Part shown: piece after piece, positions 15,176 to 30,100 of the stretch
How the letters are laid out: each line of letters begins with the position of its first letter
Numbering within the stretch: position 1 is the stretch's first letter
NCBI RefSeq assembly: GCF_037038585.1
Contig: NC_092520.1
Location: forward strand, 194,005,604-194,069,603
DNA: 64,000 nt
From: Patagioenas fasciata
Taxonomy: Eukaryota; Chordata; Aves; Columbiformes; Columbidae
Reading direction: 5' to 3'
The notes under the pieces: generated by a model
Database searches by the model: none
The model's input: the letters and a program-made list of their open reading frames with translations, nothing else
What the model was told of the DNA's origin: nothing
Position numbers and translations under genes: made by a program

Positions 15176-17902
15176 TTTTTATATCATAGAACATACTGCT
15201 GTTTACTTTAAATCACTTTAGAGTAAAGGCACACATTGTTAAAAGTACTTCAAATTTACATCACATGTACAAATGCATAAAACAGATGTACATGTCACCA
15301 AAAATATACAATATGGCTTCATAAGGTTGAAGTGGGGCTGGGACAATTCAACATGTATTAAAATTTTACAGGATGCTGTTAACACTGAAAGGATTGACTA
15401 GAACAGAAGAGAATTGACCTAAAACACTGATTATGCCACATAAACAGTACAACATATTGAATACACAACAGTCAGCATTCATGTAAGGATTGACAGGATC
15501 GTTAGTTCTGCAAATTCACCAGGCTCTCCAGTGCCACTGAGTAAACAGTGCACGTGTGTGTGATCTGCCAGTTTGCAATAGGGGGAAGATAAACTGCAAA
15601 TTCTCCATCTACAAACAGGCTCCTTGAAGAATCTGCTGATATGCTTTGTCAAAAAAGACTGAAAAAATAGACTTAAGGTATTAACTGGAAAGAATAACTG
15701 ACTAATAGACAGACAACTTACACGGTAATCACTTTTGGCTAAAAAACACAAAACAGTAAGTCTGCAAGAATGCTCCATGACAATCATTTAGCATTAGTCC
15801 CACCCAAGTTTAAGGCTCATATCTAAAATTTACCTTAGATTTGTCTTCCTTTGTGTAAAATTACCTGAGCACAGATATCAAACATCTACGGAGCTTTTAA
15901 AATATCTGCAGGTACCTTAAAAATCTGTAGACAACTTAAAGCAAAACTTCAATATATTGAACTCTACCAGCTAAAAATTCTCAAAAAAAGCCCAACCAAC
16001 AAAACAATCTTTTGGTATGTCAGTAAAGCCAGAAGAATGAGCTTAAGCTTTTGCTCTCATCCTTTAAAAATATACATAAAATGTAATAGAATTATTCAAA
16101 TAGGACTGCTTAGTTGTAAACAACATGTTAAACCTTTACAAAAAAATCAGGAATCAAAATTCAGGCAGTCACTCTAGTCTTCTATAAATTGTTTACAAAT
16201 GCTGCTTTTCCTCTCGCTAGAGATGGCTGGTGGTTTCCTAAGCACTGATAAATGGAAAATAAAAGGACCCGCCTCCACTGTATTCTGTATTACCAGTTAC
16301 ACTTTGTGTCCAAGAAGTGTGAATTGCTGCCACTCATTTGCTGAAGTTTATTCCCTGCACAACTGTAAGGCCCAGATCCAGAAAAGCACCTAGCATCATC
16401 TTAAGAGCTCTGCAGGATCAGGTTAGATTTAAAAGGTTTAGATAAACGTGCACTTAAATGATTTGCTGCACCAGGATTCACAAAACTTCCAAAGTGCGAG
16501 GCCTTTGCACCAGGTTGCGCGGACACACCAGCTCCCAGCAAAGTCAATGCCATCACCGAGAGGAGCAGTAGACCCTTAATTTCATTTAAAAAGCTTGAAA
16601 AAGACAACACTGCACATAAGATACATGTACACACTTTCAGCAAACAATAGACCGTATGGGACCATTTCCAACACAAGGCTTCGGAAATATACCCCACTAA
16701 AAGCAGTTTGTTGATTTTGTCGAACCAACTGAAAACAGAGAAACACAAAACACAGCATTTCCTCCTCCTGCCTCACACACTGGTTCCTATCTTTCATTCT
16801 CAAAAGTAATTAATACAGATAAAAACTTCATTTTAAGCAATGAGCAATTGTGTATGAGCTTGAGGACCAAATGGGACTCTCCCATTCAAATACATCAGGT
16901 TAAAACTTTGATATGACAATTTCCATTATTTGTATTGTTGAACTGGGACTAGCTGATGGCAGAGGGCACTTTACAATCATTGACAATCCTGTATAAAGGG
17001 TACAAAAACTTCCTATGAAATATGAACCTAGGATTTAAAAAAAAAATGAACAGATCAATGATGGATGGCTGTCTTGGATAATTAAGAAAGAAAAGTCCCA
17101 GCAGTTTCAAGTACCCATAATCATATGTATAAATAGCAGATAACTCAAATAAAATGCTACAGCTAGTTTGAGGAACTAAATTGAACACTGCTTTTCTATT
17201 AAATAGATTGAACTATTCATCCACTGAGAAATTACATTGATAAATAAAATATTTTCCTGTATCAAAAATGAGGGGCAGGTACTATCAATTCCAAACTTCT
17301 TGTCCCAGTAATGAAAGGTCCGAGAAACAAAAGTAAGTTGTACAGTAGTTGTAGTCTCTTACATTTACAATACTGAATCCAGCAGGATTTGGCTAAATAG
17401 TACATTTTAAATAAGCTAATCTAAAGGAACAGAGTGTCCTGTAAACATCTGAAACAAACCACATTGCATTCTGATGGTGTGGCTATACTTTCTCTACGCA
17501 GGAGAAAGACAACTCAACTGGTGGTGGTAACTAGGGATGCGATCTAAAGGCAACATTCCTGTTCTTCAGTAAGGCTTGTACAAAATTTGAGCAGTGTACG
17601 TATGACAGCCTGTACAATTCTGAAATTTTTTTGAAAGCTCTTAGGTTTAAAAAAAGCCTAAATGTTTTAAGTATAAAACACACATTGAGAAGATGTCCTT
17701 CTAAATTATTTGTAAAAGTGTCTGGCACCAGAAACAACCACTAGGTATTATACCTACGGAAAAAAAGCAAAGAATCACTCAAGACAAATGTCCCTGAACT
17801 TCAGAGCATATGCAGCCAATTAGGTTACTTTGTGTTGTTCTGTTCCTCTGGAAAAGAAGTCATGAAGATACACTCTTCAAGCTGTCTGTACTAAATCATC
17901 AG

Positions 17903-17950
17903 TAATATATATTATATATATATAGTATGCATATATATAATATATATGTA
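17903..17950. repeat. AT-dinucleotide-rich, self-complementary tract
   Basis: Alternating AT/TA runs interrupted by TAGTATGCATA; able to form hairpins. It lies in the TRABD 3' UTR, 260 bp after the stop codon. Confidence 0.9.
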
Positions 17951-18212
17951 TTTGCGTACATATTTCTTTTACCTCAATCTGGAATCATGTGGTTTCATGC
18001 AACACTTACCAGGAATCAAATCTATTATTCATCAGATCATAGCTGGTGTAACTTCAGTATCAAATGTTTTATCGTACAGCAATTCAATTTTGCTCAGCAT
18101 CAACCACCTCCAACTAGAATCCTCACCTCACTCTTTGTTCAGTCCAGTTCACATTTGTTGCCTCTCTCACCCTTTTTCAGCCACCTTCTTCACATCGTGC
18201 CTCCACTCGATG

Positions 18213-18390
18213 TTAATGCTGAGACCTTATTTCTGTCAGCTTCTGAAGATAACTCTGTGCTGCTGGCATCGAGAGAATAAGCTGAACTGTCCTTTGACCT
18301 ATTCGGTAGCAGCCATATCCCACCAGTCCAAAAACTGTCGCTTTTATGACAAATTTGAAAATCTTACTTGAAGCTGATGGAGGAGGCACA
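18213..18390 (-). CDS. TRABD: TRABD last coding exon (residues 317-375), C-terminal membrane segment
   Basis: Acceptor TTTGCTTCAG; the exon reads SVPPPSASSKIFKF, then the hydrophobic VIKATVFGLVGYGCY segment with Arg residues on its C-terminal side, and ends LTEIRSQH-stop. One short hydrophobic segment near the C-terminus fits a tail anchor. Confidence 0.95.
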
Positions 18391-21300
18391 CTGAAGCAAA
18401 AGATACAAAGCAACATTAACACCTGCATAGCTGAAGAGAGGCATTTTCCAATCAAAACAAGGTTTTTTTTCTCCCCTTAGCCCTCAGAGTGCAAGAGACT
18501 CTCAGGTAGACGTGTCATGAACGAACAACTTATTCTTTCATGTTCAAGGGCTATATCCAAATTAAACAGTAACAACAACAATAATAAATAATAATAAAGC
18601 TTTTTCCACTTATGTACAATGCCACTCTTAATGGCTATGGACCCTGACTTGCCCTGCTGAAATAGCAGAGACAGCATCAAGGCTTCTTGAATAACATTAC
18701 AAGTTAACACTGTTTGTCAAACTGGTTACAATATTCCTACACACATCTCTGCACAGAGACAAAAGTCAGAAGAAACACAGGACACAGACCAAGTCCAACA
18801 CCTGTACGGTCAACTCGCTGTCATTCAGGGCAATGGAGGAAAACAGAGCTTGAGTATTCTGGGTAATGTGTGTCAGGACCTGGCCAGGTCTGTGTGGCCA
18901 GAAGGGGTAAGTCTGGAGCCAGGCTGGCCCCTGCACGGATTCGGGGCTGTTTCTGCAGGCACCCCCCTGGATGCCAGGCAGGCTCACCAGCCCGGCCACA
19001 GCTCCCAGCACAGGCGTGTGAAGCCAAGCCCCTGCAGTGCTCCGGGCCTCTGGAGCTCCACTGAGGACAGAGCGGACAGACCAGAGAGACTTCACGTGAA
19101 GCTCTCTCTGTTCTGGCAGGTACTGCTGGCTTTGAGATCTTCACAGAGCCACCTGGAAGTCTCTGCAGTGGCCACCTGGAACTAGGAGGTCAGAGGACAA
19201 CAGGCACACAAGTTCTGCCCCTGCCATCAAGCAGTCTTATTAACTTAGTGTACCAAGCAAAGAATATTGGCTACAAACAAAAGCTGGCTTTGGAAGCGCA
19301 GCCACACGCACACTTAGCCCTGCACCTTCACCGACAGGTTCAGCACCACCACATGCCCACACTGCAGCTCAGTCTTGTCTCAGGGGACCAACAGGTCTCT
19401 GCAGGTCCTTTCAAAGAAGCCACAAGTTCTCATTTATTTGTATCTAGAAAATGTTTCTAATGTATTCCAAAGAAATCAGTTGCAGTAGTGCAGAAACATG
19501 GTGGGCACACTCAAACCACGTGAGATGCGCTGAGATTTGGATACAACTAAACTGAGTTTAGATCCAATGTGCTCAAATTAGGGCAAAGTTATTACTGACA
19601 AGATTTTGCATATTAAGGGAATATACAGGAAGAGTTTTAAAAAAGCATACACATAGAACAAAGGAGGGGGTAAAGGCATCCTTTTACGTGCTTCTTTATC
19701 TATTCTTTCTTAAGTTCAGTTCCTCAACACAATTGTAAAGCCTAACTAAATACCTGTAAAAGTCTTAAAAACTTTTCACTTTAGAGAGGTGACAATCACT
19801 ACCACACACCCCCCCCATAAAGCTGCTCTGCAACTGCAGTGCAACAGCACGAGGAGTGAAAAAGTTTAATGAGAAATGAGCCTCAAAGACAGTCATGTTG
19901 TCAAACAACATAATTTGCTTCATATTATTTTAGAAAGTCAAGTTAATGGAATATTAGTGTCCAATGAAAAATACTGGTAACCATTCAATTTAGTTATGGT
20001 ATTGGCACAATAAAGACAATCAAGTCAAAGAGCCTAAACTTTGATGGAAAATATCCTCTGTGTAAACTTGAAGACACATAGTCGGGCTTTTGGCTCCTCA
20101 GGTCTGTAATGTCAATGATACAACCAACATTAACTATACAATAAGGATTTGGGCAACCTCATTTTACAGGTTATTTGCAAGGGTGGAGAGGAATATGGGC
20201 ATCTAGTTTGCGACTTCAGGCAAGGCTTAGCCTTGAAAAACTTATAATTGGCTAGGCAGGGCTCACGTACATTGCGTTCTTGGATCCAGACACCAAAAGT
20301 CTCTCTAAATCATATTTTAGATGCCTAACTATACTGTTTAGGTAAGGCACAGTCTTTTCTGTTTTTCAGAGCCTTTGAAGAGATGGTTGAGGCGCTTACA
20401 CAAACACAGTAAATGGATGTGATAACCTAAGTGCCCACATTAGAAAGGCTCTGTTATCCTAAAACACTGCAGTCCAGTACTATAATCCCTCCTAAGTTTC
20501 TAAAGTCCTCAACTTTGTGGTTGTATGGGACACACAGTCTGAACATATTGGTTCTTCAATTCCTTCTTTTATAAAGCACATACATGTGTAATAATTTAAT
20601 AGACACTTTGGAGTAAGAGTTCACCAAATACATGGCTTAAATTAGCCCACATTTATTTATATACATTAAAACATGTTATTCCTTATGTATATATACGTAC
20701 ATGGTTAAAAATAGGCTATGAGCAACTGTGATAGTAAGCTTGCCAGAGCCAGCAGTGTCCTGACATAAGCTTCAAATCCAACAGTTTAGATTTACCTAAG
20801 CAAGACTAGAAGCCTGGTTTTGTTTTCATCATCTTCCATAGCCCTTGTTTGACTTCTCATTTTAAAAGCCTTAAATGTGGATGAAAGAACTTTCTTTCTA
20901 GACAAGGGCATCTTCTCATCTCTACCTCCCTTGATATCCAACCATTTACTTTTTTCCTTTGATGTTTTCTTTTCCTTTGCTGCAAGCACCATCTGCAAAC
21001 ACTGCAGAGCAAGTCAGTGAGCTGACAGTGCAGGGATGACATGAGCAAAGTTTCTTCAAGTTGTGACAAACAACAACAACAACAACAAAAAAAAAACCAA
21101 AAAAAACCAGAAAAACAAATCCAAACCAACCAATTATTGCTGTCTTTTAGCAAGAGAAGTTGTTACATGAACACAGAGGACAAGATGACTGTTACCTCAT
21201 TATTTCCTGGATGTTTAAGTCTGAGTTCCAGTTCTTTTCAATTCCAGGTACATGACCCATTCCCACAACACCAACTACAACAGCTGGGATACATTTTCTA

Positions 21301-24300
21301 GGTTCAGCTGAGAAAGAGAGATGTAGAGAAAGGAACACATCAGTAAAAGAACTAATTTCAAGCTATAAGTAAATAATGTGTGAGATTACATAATTTTCCA
21401 AGAGACAGAGAAGACACTTTTACTACTAGATATTAAAACTCTGTTACATACTAACAGTTAAGACTCATCTCACAACTTCTTATGTTGACAGTATGGAAAA
21501 AAAATATATAAATCAAACAACAAACCAGCATGGTTTCTGGATTTTCAGGAAACATTTTAGTAAACAGACCTGGCCAGGGCTCATATTTCAGCCTCTGGGT
21601 GAGGGGCTCAGCAGATGCAAGCTACATTTATTTATTTCCTTCCCTGTGTGGGCCATGTTTCTGTACTACTTATCAGGAACAGCCCTGGTCTTGGCTGTCT
21701 CCACCACTTCGGACAATAGCAGCTGGCACACATTCAAATTGTGATGAAAGCTGGGCTAACAAGCAGAATGAACAATCAGGAACAGCACTCGAGACCACAC
21801 TTGCCCCTGTTCAGTCTCCTGCTACAGACCTGGCCTCAGCAAGGACCAGCAAACCCACCATTCATGTGCAGCAGCTGGCCAGGCACCACTGCCCACTGCA
21901 ACACGTGTCAGCTCTCACCCCCACCTCCCAGCTACCGTCCAAATTCCACTGCACCCCATGGAAGTTAAAATGTTGTTCCTGAAAGTCTGGGGATTATCTC
22001 TTCCCTCAATGAAAAAAGTGGCACCACAACACAGCAAAAATAATCAACACAAAACTTTCTAAGTAAAAGTAATCAGGCTGCTTTCATAAATACAATACAT
22101 ACATAAATACATACATAAATGTGAATAAATTCCACTGTTTTGCTTTAAATATCCATTCCCAATTTTTCCAGAAATAAGTAAAAAAAAAAAAATTGGAAAA
22201 GCAGCCCCCCCCCCCCCCAATCCAAATGAAACAAAACTGTATGGAAAACACTAGAGCTATTATACACATTTTCAAAAGTGTTTCTTTGGCCTTGCCTTTT
22301 CTCTCTGTTCTCTAGGGTTGCTCTAAATCAGAGCTGCAACTCCAGAGGCAGAGCACAGCACCTCAGCAGAACAGGCTGCCCACAGCACATCACATCTGCT
22401 CCAACCTGCATCCCGTGTCCCTCTCTGCTCTGGGCAGGATTTAAATATGACACCCATAAAGTTTAAATCCCTGCCTGAAACTTAGTCCTGGAAGAAACTT
22501 TTATCCCTCTCTCTGAATATTTTGTGTGGAGTAAAGACAGAATGAAAAACTGAGTGGTAAAGTTTCATTTACAAGTTCTTCGGAAGAGTTCAGCCAGGTA
22601 AATAGTCAGATGAAGGTGAGAAACAAATCAGACCTAGTTTAGGATTATATCAGACCAAAAGTATATTTGAGTCCTGCAAACAGTATGCAGGAATTTCCCC
22701 TTTTGTGTCCCTGCAACAGCATATGATTTGGAGAATGGTGATGATGCCCAATTTCTGTTCATTTGAATGGCAGGATTTTGTGTTTTGCTATAAACTTAAG
22801 TGTATAATCTGCCCTTTTTTTTTTTCTTTTTGCCTTTTCTGAGCCTGAATGCAGAGAACAGATTGTATGTATATAATATAAATGCACAGCTTCTAAACAA
22901 AACTCTGGTTTTGTCTCTGGTATTGTCTCTTGTTAACTAAAAGACTGAGACCCATGACTATCAGTAAGTTTTAGTCCTGCTCATTCTTGTCTTTTATGGT
23001 CTCATCTTCTATTTTAAGTCCTCCACAAGTTTCATAGCCCTTCCAGTTTCATAGGCATTCACTAAACCAGTGATCCAGAGACTGAGCTTTTAAGAAGGTA
23101 AATTTAAAGGGAAAAAAACCACAAAAGAGCAGAGGCATTGCTAAACAATTCCTCTTGTCTCATGACCCAGCCAGGACCAACAATAAAACTAAATTTCAGC
23201 ACACTCTTTGGACAACATCACTGAATGCATCTGTGTCTCGTTCAGCCACGTCAACTGAGCCAACAGGAAATACTGTGTGTTTGAACAAAGTTCATGAAGG
23301 CAGGATTGAGGTAGTACTGGGCAAGGGAGATAGAAGAACATGAGTGTGATCCCCTTGCTAATTTTTCAATCACAAGGCAGTGCCAGAGGTCTGCACTAAA
23401 GTGATTACAAACAGTATCTTCAGACAGAATATAAGATAACCTCAGAATACTTACGTATAGTAAGGGCACACAGATCACATACAGCAGCAAAATGCTTCCA
23501 AAGGCTAGAAATGCAATTATTCTGTATGCTTACACCTTGCTGAAATGTGCAGAGTAACACGTTTCAAGCAAGAAATGTGTTCCTGAGCAGCTAGCGATGA
23601 CAACGAGCTTGGTGAGGTAACAAGGTGGAAGCGTGACAAGCAACGTAAGCCTGGACTGCCCCGTGCTGTGCTGTAACACCAGATGCCCTCCTTTTGAAAA
23701 AGCTGTCATGGTAATTAGTATTTTCCAGTTTTAAACAGTACAATGAGAAAGGAATCATAATTTGGAGCCTGCTGCTCTATGAAAAATCTTTACTTCTATA
23801 GGTGGTTGCAACAGAAGAGTAATATCCCTTTTTAATTTTTTAAGCACTGCAATCTTACGTGACGTGGCACACAAACAGAACAGAACATCCAGATTTCCTG
23901 AGAAGAACCAAAATGTGGACTACTACACAAAGAACACCTTGCTGGTTATAATTATCTACTTTAAAACAATTACTTTCTGAAGCTCGAGGTAGTTCTATCT
24001 GCTTTGCTGCTTGCTTCAGCATGTAGGTCAAGTAAATATCCCGTTCCGAGACGATTGTTCGATGAAGATCAGGAAATTCTCCAATCATTTCTGCCATCAT
24101 CTGTTCCAGTAAATCCTTCTGTTTGCATTTCTCCACATCATCTTTACTGAAAGAAAGGTTTAGTTTTCTCAGTATCTGTTATGCTTTTAAAGCCCAATAT
24201 AGACAAACCAAGGAATAAAAACAATTCAGTATTATACACATTATTCACATTAACCCACACTCTACAGTTCTTCTTCCCCAGTTCTCTTCAAAAGCAAAAC

Positions 24301-27118
24301 AAACTCCCTAAACCTGTAGAACTGGATACCCAACAATGCCTCTGCAGGGAGGGAAAGGGAAAGAAGAAAGGTTGCTTGTCTTTAAGCAGGGCAACTGGAT
24401 TTTTACCCTTCCCGGTTTGAAAGCTGACAACTCAGCTGAGCAGAAGCACTGGGGCTTCAAAGGAAACAGTTATCATGGTGCCCCACTTTCAGTCTATATT
24501 TACAAGCTTAGAAGACACAACACAGAGCGCTCCTGAGAAAGCAGATCTGATCATTGAACACACAGAGGCTCTATTTAAGGAACAAAAAAAGCACAACGTA
24601 AGGTGCAGCCTGAGGGGATGGAAAGAGTTCTGCAGGTTCCTAGTGTCAACCACAGGTCTTCAGCAGGGAAGTCAAAGTTATTTATCAATTCCCTCAACAG
24701 AAGAATAGGAAAAGGGCCGGAAATAAACCTGTCACAGCTTCCATATTTTTCATAAGTGCTGTTAATCTTTTGTTTGCACTCACAGCTGTGGTACAGTCAT
24801 AGTTTGTGTCAACAGAATCATTTGGTTTTGCATCACTACCTACTGAAGAATGATGCCAAGCATGCTTTCTTTAATTTCCAAGATCAAAAGGACATTACAA
24901 ATGTCAACAGGGACAACCAGAGGGAGAAATGCATTGTTAGCTTTCGACAGATCACAGAAAAACTATCAGACTGATGCAAATGTGATGCTGAACTATTACT
25001 CCATTTTCTGTAGAATCTCATGTTGATGGATGGGTGCACAATGCCTCCCTCCTCCCAACAACTTCCCAATTATAAACACCTTTCCTTTTCAACCCCATCT
25101 CACATTATTAAAACAAACACACACCACACAAAAAAACCCAAAACCCACAAAACCCAATGCAGCAGATCAGTTGTACAACTGAGATGTTATATCCAAGCTT
25201 CAGTGGGAAGCTAGTGTGCATATGCCATAATTATCTTAATATTTCAACTGAAAACCAAAATGTTTTTAGGATGGATAAAAGAATGAGAGAAGTTGCAAAG
25301 AAAGATATCCTCAAAAGCCTGCAAACAGCTTCATGCTGATATTAGACTAGTAAGTAAGAAAACTTGGTTTGTGCATGAACTGTAGTTAATGGATTTAAAG
25401 AGGGTCAAACTCATTTTACAGACGACCGTAACAGCAAGTATTTACAGGAAAGGACAACTGAGTAAATACTAAAACTGGAAACTGGAAGGTTTGATTGACC
25501 ATACTACAGGCTGAGGCTTGGCCCAGTTTTAAAAGCCTGGAAAAAAACACCACGGATCACTTCATGAGCTGCGCAGAGCTCTGGTCACAGGGTTTGAGAG
25601 GAACTGAGATTCAGGGATCACGTGCACAGGGAACACATTTCTGGGAAGCTCCCAGTACTGCGAGCCGGGTAGGAGCAGACGGAACTTAGGAGGACAGCAG
25701 TGCACGTGTTCTCACCCAGTTCAAGCAAGTTATCGCACATCTGCTCCTGGGAAGAGAAAGCAGATTTGGCACAGGGATATCTCTGAAGGCCAGGGGAAAC
25801 CAAACTGAGCAAGAGAATAGCTGGCTGAGAAATATTGCTGTAAGCCAAAAGCTCCTAACAATGACCCTTTATAAAGGGAATAATCATTAAGAGTCCACAT
25901 GTTGCTCACAGACTTCAGACATTTTCCCTTGTTTCAAAAATCTGCTCCGACAGCAAATTCAGTTCTCAAGCTGCCCAGATCCAGATGTGACAGGGCAGCA
26001 GGCCCAAGTCCTTTGGAAATCTTAAGGAGGTATAAATTAGCTTACTGAGGCCCTACTCTCTTCTACTTACAATATCCACACACAGTAGTGGGAAACATTT
26101 TATTTTTATGCAGAAAATAAAAAAATAGTTTTTAAAAAGTCTTTGCTTAGGAATTCTAGGAATTCTGCAGCACCAAATCTTTCACTTCACCCGGAAGTAA
26201 TATATGAAATGACAAAGAAAGAGCTGGAACAAGATCAGAAAGCCACCTGTCTTTTCAAAAATATGGATTATAGCTAGATAGTTTGTATTTTAATCCTTCT
26301 CACTAACTTGAAGTTTCACTCATACTAAAATCAAACTGAAGAACTGAACAATTCTCCCCAATAGACATATGGGATACTCATTCATACCTGATTGGGTCAG
26401 ATAAGAAGCAAAGGCCCCAGGCAAGCTTGACTTTTTGCCAGAAAGAAAGTGCAGCAATTGCCCTCTTAAATGTAACAGGGATGGGTCGGTCTCCAAGATG
26501 GAATTTACAGAAAGGTACTTTACTGGCCTGAAAGACACAAATCAGTAGTCAGCATTTCATACTGCAGCACAGTACATCCTTATTAAGAGAATGTTTGCAT
26601 TATTGTGTTATACAAGGTGTCTTAGAGTGTCATACTTCAATATGAAAAAAGTATTTTGGCTTTACAGTAAATAAAATTTCTAAAATACTACTGTGTAAAG
26701 AAATACATCAGCTACAAGATGCAGTAGGTATTATAGTAAAAACATTAAGTAGCAATGTCACCCTCTTTAGGTTACTTTTACCTAAGCAGAAACCTTTTGC
26801 TATTATTTACAGTGAACAGATGGAGCTCAATATCTGAGTCTGAATACAGTCTAAGGTGAAACAACTGTGGTCACTTTGTTTTTGCCTAGGACTTGTCCAG
26901 ATTACTAACCTATCAATTTGTCATGGTAAAATATATTAAAGAAGGAGTTTATGAAACAATAACCGATGCCAGATAGCACATGACAAGGTGAGGTGAGACT
27001 TTGCTGTAGCTTAGACTGACAAATTTTAGTACAGTATGGAAATTCTAGAAAATTCTTTCCTATGCATACCTGTTTAAAAATGTCAAACAGCCACTTTATA
27101 GCAGGACAGAGCTTATAT

Positions 27119-27150
<32 letters not shown>

Positions 27151-30100
27151 GTATTTCCCACTTAGCACAGGAAACAAAACATTTCACTCTGGTCTGGAAG
27201 GCTCAGGAAAATAAGCCTTGAAACATGTTTTGTTGTTGTTGGATTTAAATTAAGGGTAAATACATCAAATTATTCCAGATTCTTTAACAGCTATGTTATC
27301 TCAGATTTCCTTACTAGTACCTTACTTACATAAAAATAGCAAGATACATTCTACAAGGTGGATACATGCCGTGAAAATAGTGTCTCAGTATTCTCAGCCC
27401 CAAATGAGTAGCTGTGATACACAGTAGAAGTCCAGCTACTGTTTACTTCCCAGTATCACAGTTGGCAGTAGTACAAAACAGAATGTTAGAAGACCAGACA
27501 GGACTAACAGACCAGTCAGATATTTCACTTTCCCAAACAATCCTTCTAGATGTATGTGCTAGATCTCATTTACGCTTTAGAGTTGTTTTTCACATTCTGA
27601 AACCTTGACACCATCAACAGCAGGGCTGGGATCCATATCCAGAATTCAAACCCAGTTATTTAAAAGGAACAAAATAAATGATTAATGATATGAAAACAAA
27701 CTCCATGAGAAATATCATCAGGAAAAACTCTTATTATTCGAAGCCTTTTTGGAGTTGCTTTCATGCCACTTAAGGCTACAAACGTCTGTATTTTGGAGTA
27801 CACTTTGGAGCCAAAGATGATTCTTACTACTTAACAGGCTTCAGCACAAGTATGTCCACAGTGCTCTTTTCTAGCAACCAACAACTGGTTTTATTTATTT
27901 CAACTCTGGGAGCAAAAGGCCAGTAATTCGACCTGAGAAAAAAACATTTCAAGTTCACACCTCTTTGAAAGCCTCCCTGAATTCTCCTCCGGGGGCCATT
28001 CCCAGCTGTTCTGTGATGTGAGCAGAAACCTTCAGAAGCAGCATTTGCATCAATCCAGACATGACTCCACTCTGGTGGAAAGGGGAGAAAAACATTAAAA
28101 GGAAAGAAAAATCAACAAGCTGTGTGGATTTCTCTGAAGAATGCACTGTTCACAGTCATTGAAAAACCATTAATTATCTGAGTGAAGAACCAGCACTAAA
28201 AGCTACCTTTTGGAAGTCAATTCACTGATCAATATAGCTCTTATTTCAGTTTTTATCAGTGGTAAAGCAGCTTTTCACGTCAGTGTGCAGCTCAAGTATT
28301 CTCCCTTTCAACAAAAATGTATGGCAGAGTTAAGAAAAGGAGATCAGTCAGACTTTCATCAGTCTGTATTTACTGGAATAAATAAATATTGCCGGAATAA
28401 AGTGTTTGAATAACCAAATAGTAAACCACCTCACACTGTGCATTTACTTTCTCCTGATCTATCTAGTTACAAAAAAAGGGACCACAGGAGTACACTCCAT
28501 TGAACATACAGTGAATGCCACATTATAGAGATAGTGAAAGGGAAATAGCTAGTGATCTAATCATAAACACTTTCACAATCCTGGGAAACATGAGGCTGAG
28601 CACTGATTAGGTTAACAGCCACGGAAGCACAGGGAATCCAGCGTTGTGCAAGAAATTGCTCTGTATGACTTCAGCACACAAGACCTTAGAAGACCTCACA
28701 GCCCTGAGTATGACTTACTCCCACAAGCAGACTAAAGGCCCCTCCTCACATAGTCTGCTAGTTTTTATCAGTGGCTGAGTGTCACCTGTCTCCAGGCATA
28801 ACCTGTACCTTGGTTATGCATCTCCTCCAGCTTGGTATCAGTCAATATCACCACCAGAAGGGGCATTTCCCATTCCCTTGCCAAAAGTTAATTTCCTGCT
28901 GTATCACCAGTTTCACACAAGTGAGGATGAGGTTACACGGGACATCTCAAGTTAATATGACTGCTTGAAGTTACCAGAGGAAGGTCCTTGTCTCCATTCT
29001 TTGCTCCCACGGCCATGCTCAAATGACCCACCCTGTGCCAGTTCTGATGTTGTATGACCTCTCCAAAGGCTGTAGGCAGTTTCTGCAGGTAAGTGGATTC
29101 AAGAGTCACTGAGGACCATAAGTGGCAAGAGAGAGGGGCTGTTTTCAAAGGCAATTGATTATCTGCTTCATCATGCTACAAACTAGCAAGCACAGCATAT
29201 TGTAGAAATGACTGACTGGCATACAGTAGTCATCAAATGAATACGCTAAGCCGAAAGACAGGGCACTGGGCTCCTGAAGAGAGACAAGGAAGAAAAGGGT
29301 CAGCGAGAAAAAGGGTTTTCAGCATCCTTGAAATCCAGTTCGAAAGCCTGGGGGACAAGGGTTTTCTGCAGTTCAGAAAAGATGCCCACAAAGAAAACTA
29401 GGATAATGCAGCCTGAGGTCACTTGTTTGCTGATCTCTCCTTCAGGTCTGAGGTATTTCAAGTTGCATTTTTACACAGACTCATCCTGCTACCTAACAGA
29501 GGGACGCATCTCTGAAACGCGTCTGAGCTGTCTGTGCTCTTAACCCGCCTGAAACTCAGTCCCTGCCATATTTGCTCAGCATCAAGGAGATAAAAGGTGA
29601 CAAGCAGCCATGTGTAGCAGCAACCAGCAACAACTGGCCAGCCAGAAACTGGAGATACAGAGCAAAATGCAGGAAAAAAATGAAGGGAGAAAACCCTAGA
29701 AGAGGTTATTATCGATATCAGATTATTCAACGTGAGAAAGGAAAGTTGACTACAAAAGAACACAGAATCCTGAGTGGCTGGCAATAATTTCACAGGTTAG
29801 ATATAACAGCCATAAACACAAAGCAATGCACATGAAGAAATTTAACTGCGCAGGCAGAGAGATGCAGAGCTATTAGAACTCTCTATTACAGAGAAAGTAA
29901 AATATCAATTTTATCAGCCTGTTGTTCAATAACAGTCAGGAAGCAAGAAGCATGAGAGGGATTACCAGGGAAGGAACAAAATAGAAACACAATTGTGCTG
30001 CTGCACAATCTTTAGCTGACTACTGTCTTGACAACAAGATACTTGAACTAGGAAAAAATGCCAAGAAATTCTAAACATATGAGAAGAGATTAAACATATA

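Larger units (their letters stand above)
13915..18212 (-). other. TRABD: Probable long 3' UTR of TRABD
   Basis: Intron-free AT-rich sequence follows the TRABD stop codon and holds the two poly(A) signals above. No other gene is seen. A perfect-looking (AT)n/(TA)n tract sits at 17903-17950. The segment between 13.9 and 15.2 kb belongs only if the distal signal is used. Confidence 0.55.

Noticed and set aside
23906-23973. Open frame continuing past TRABD exon 7 into the intron
   Set aside because: Not conserved with the family. Using donor A|GTAATT restores phase and the expected sequence in exon 8.
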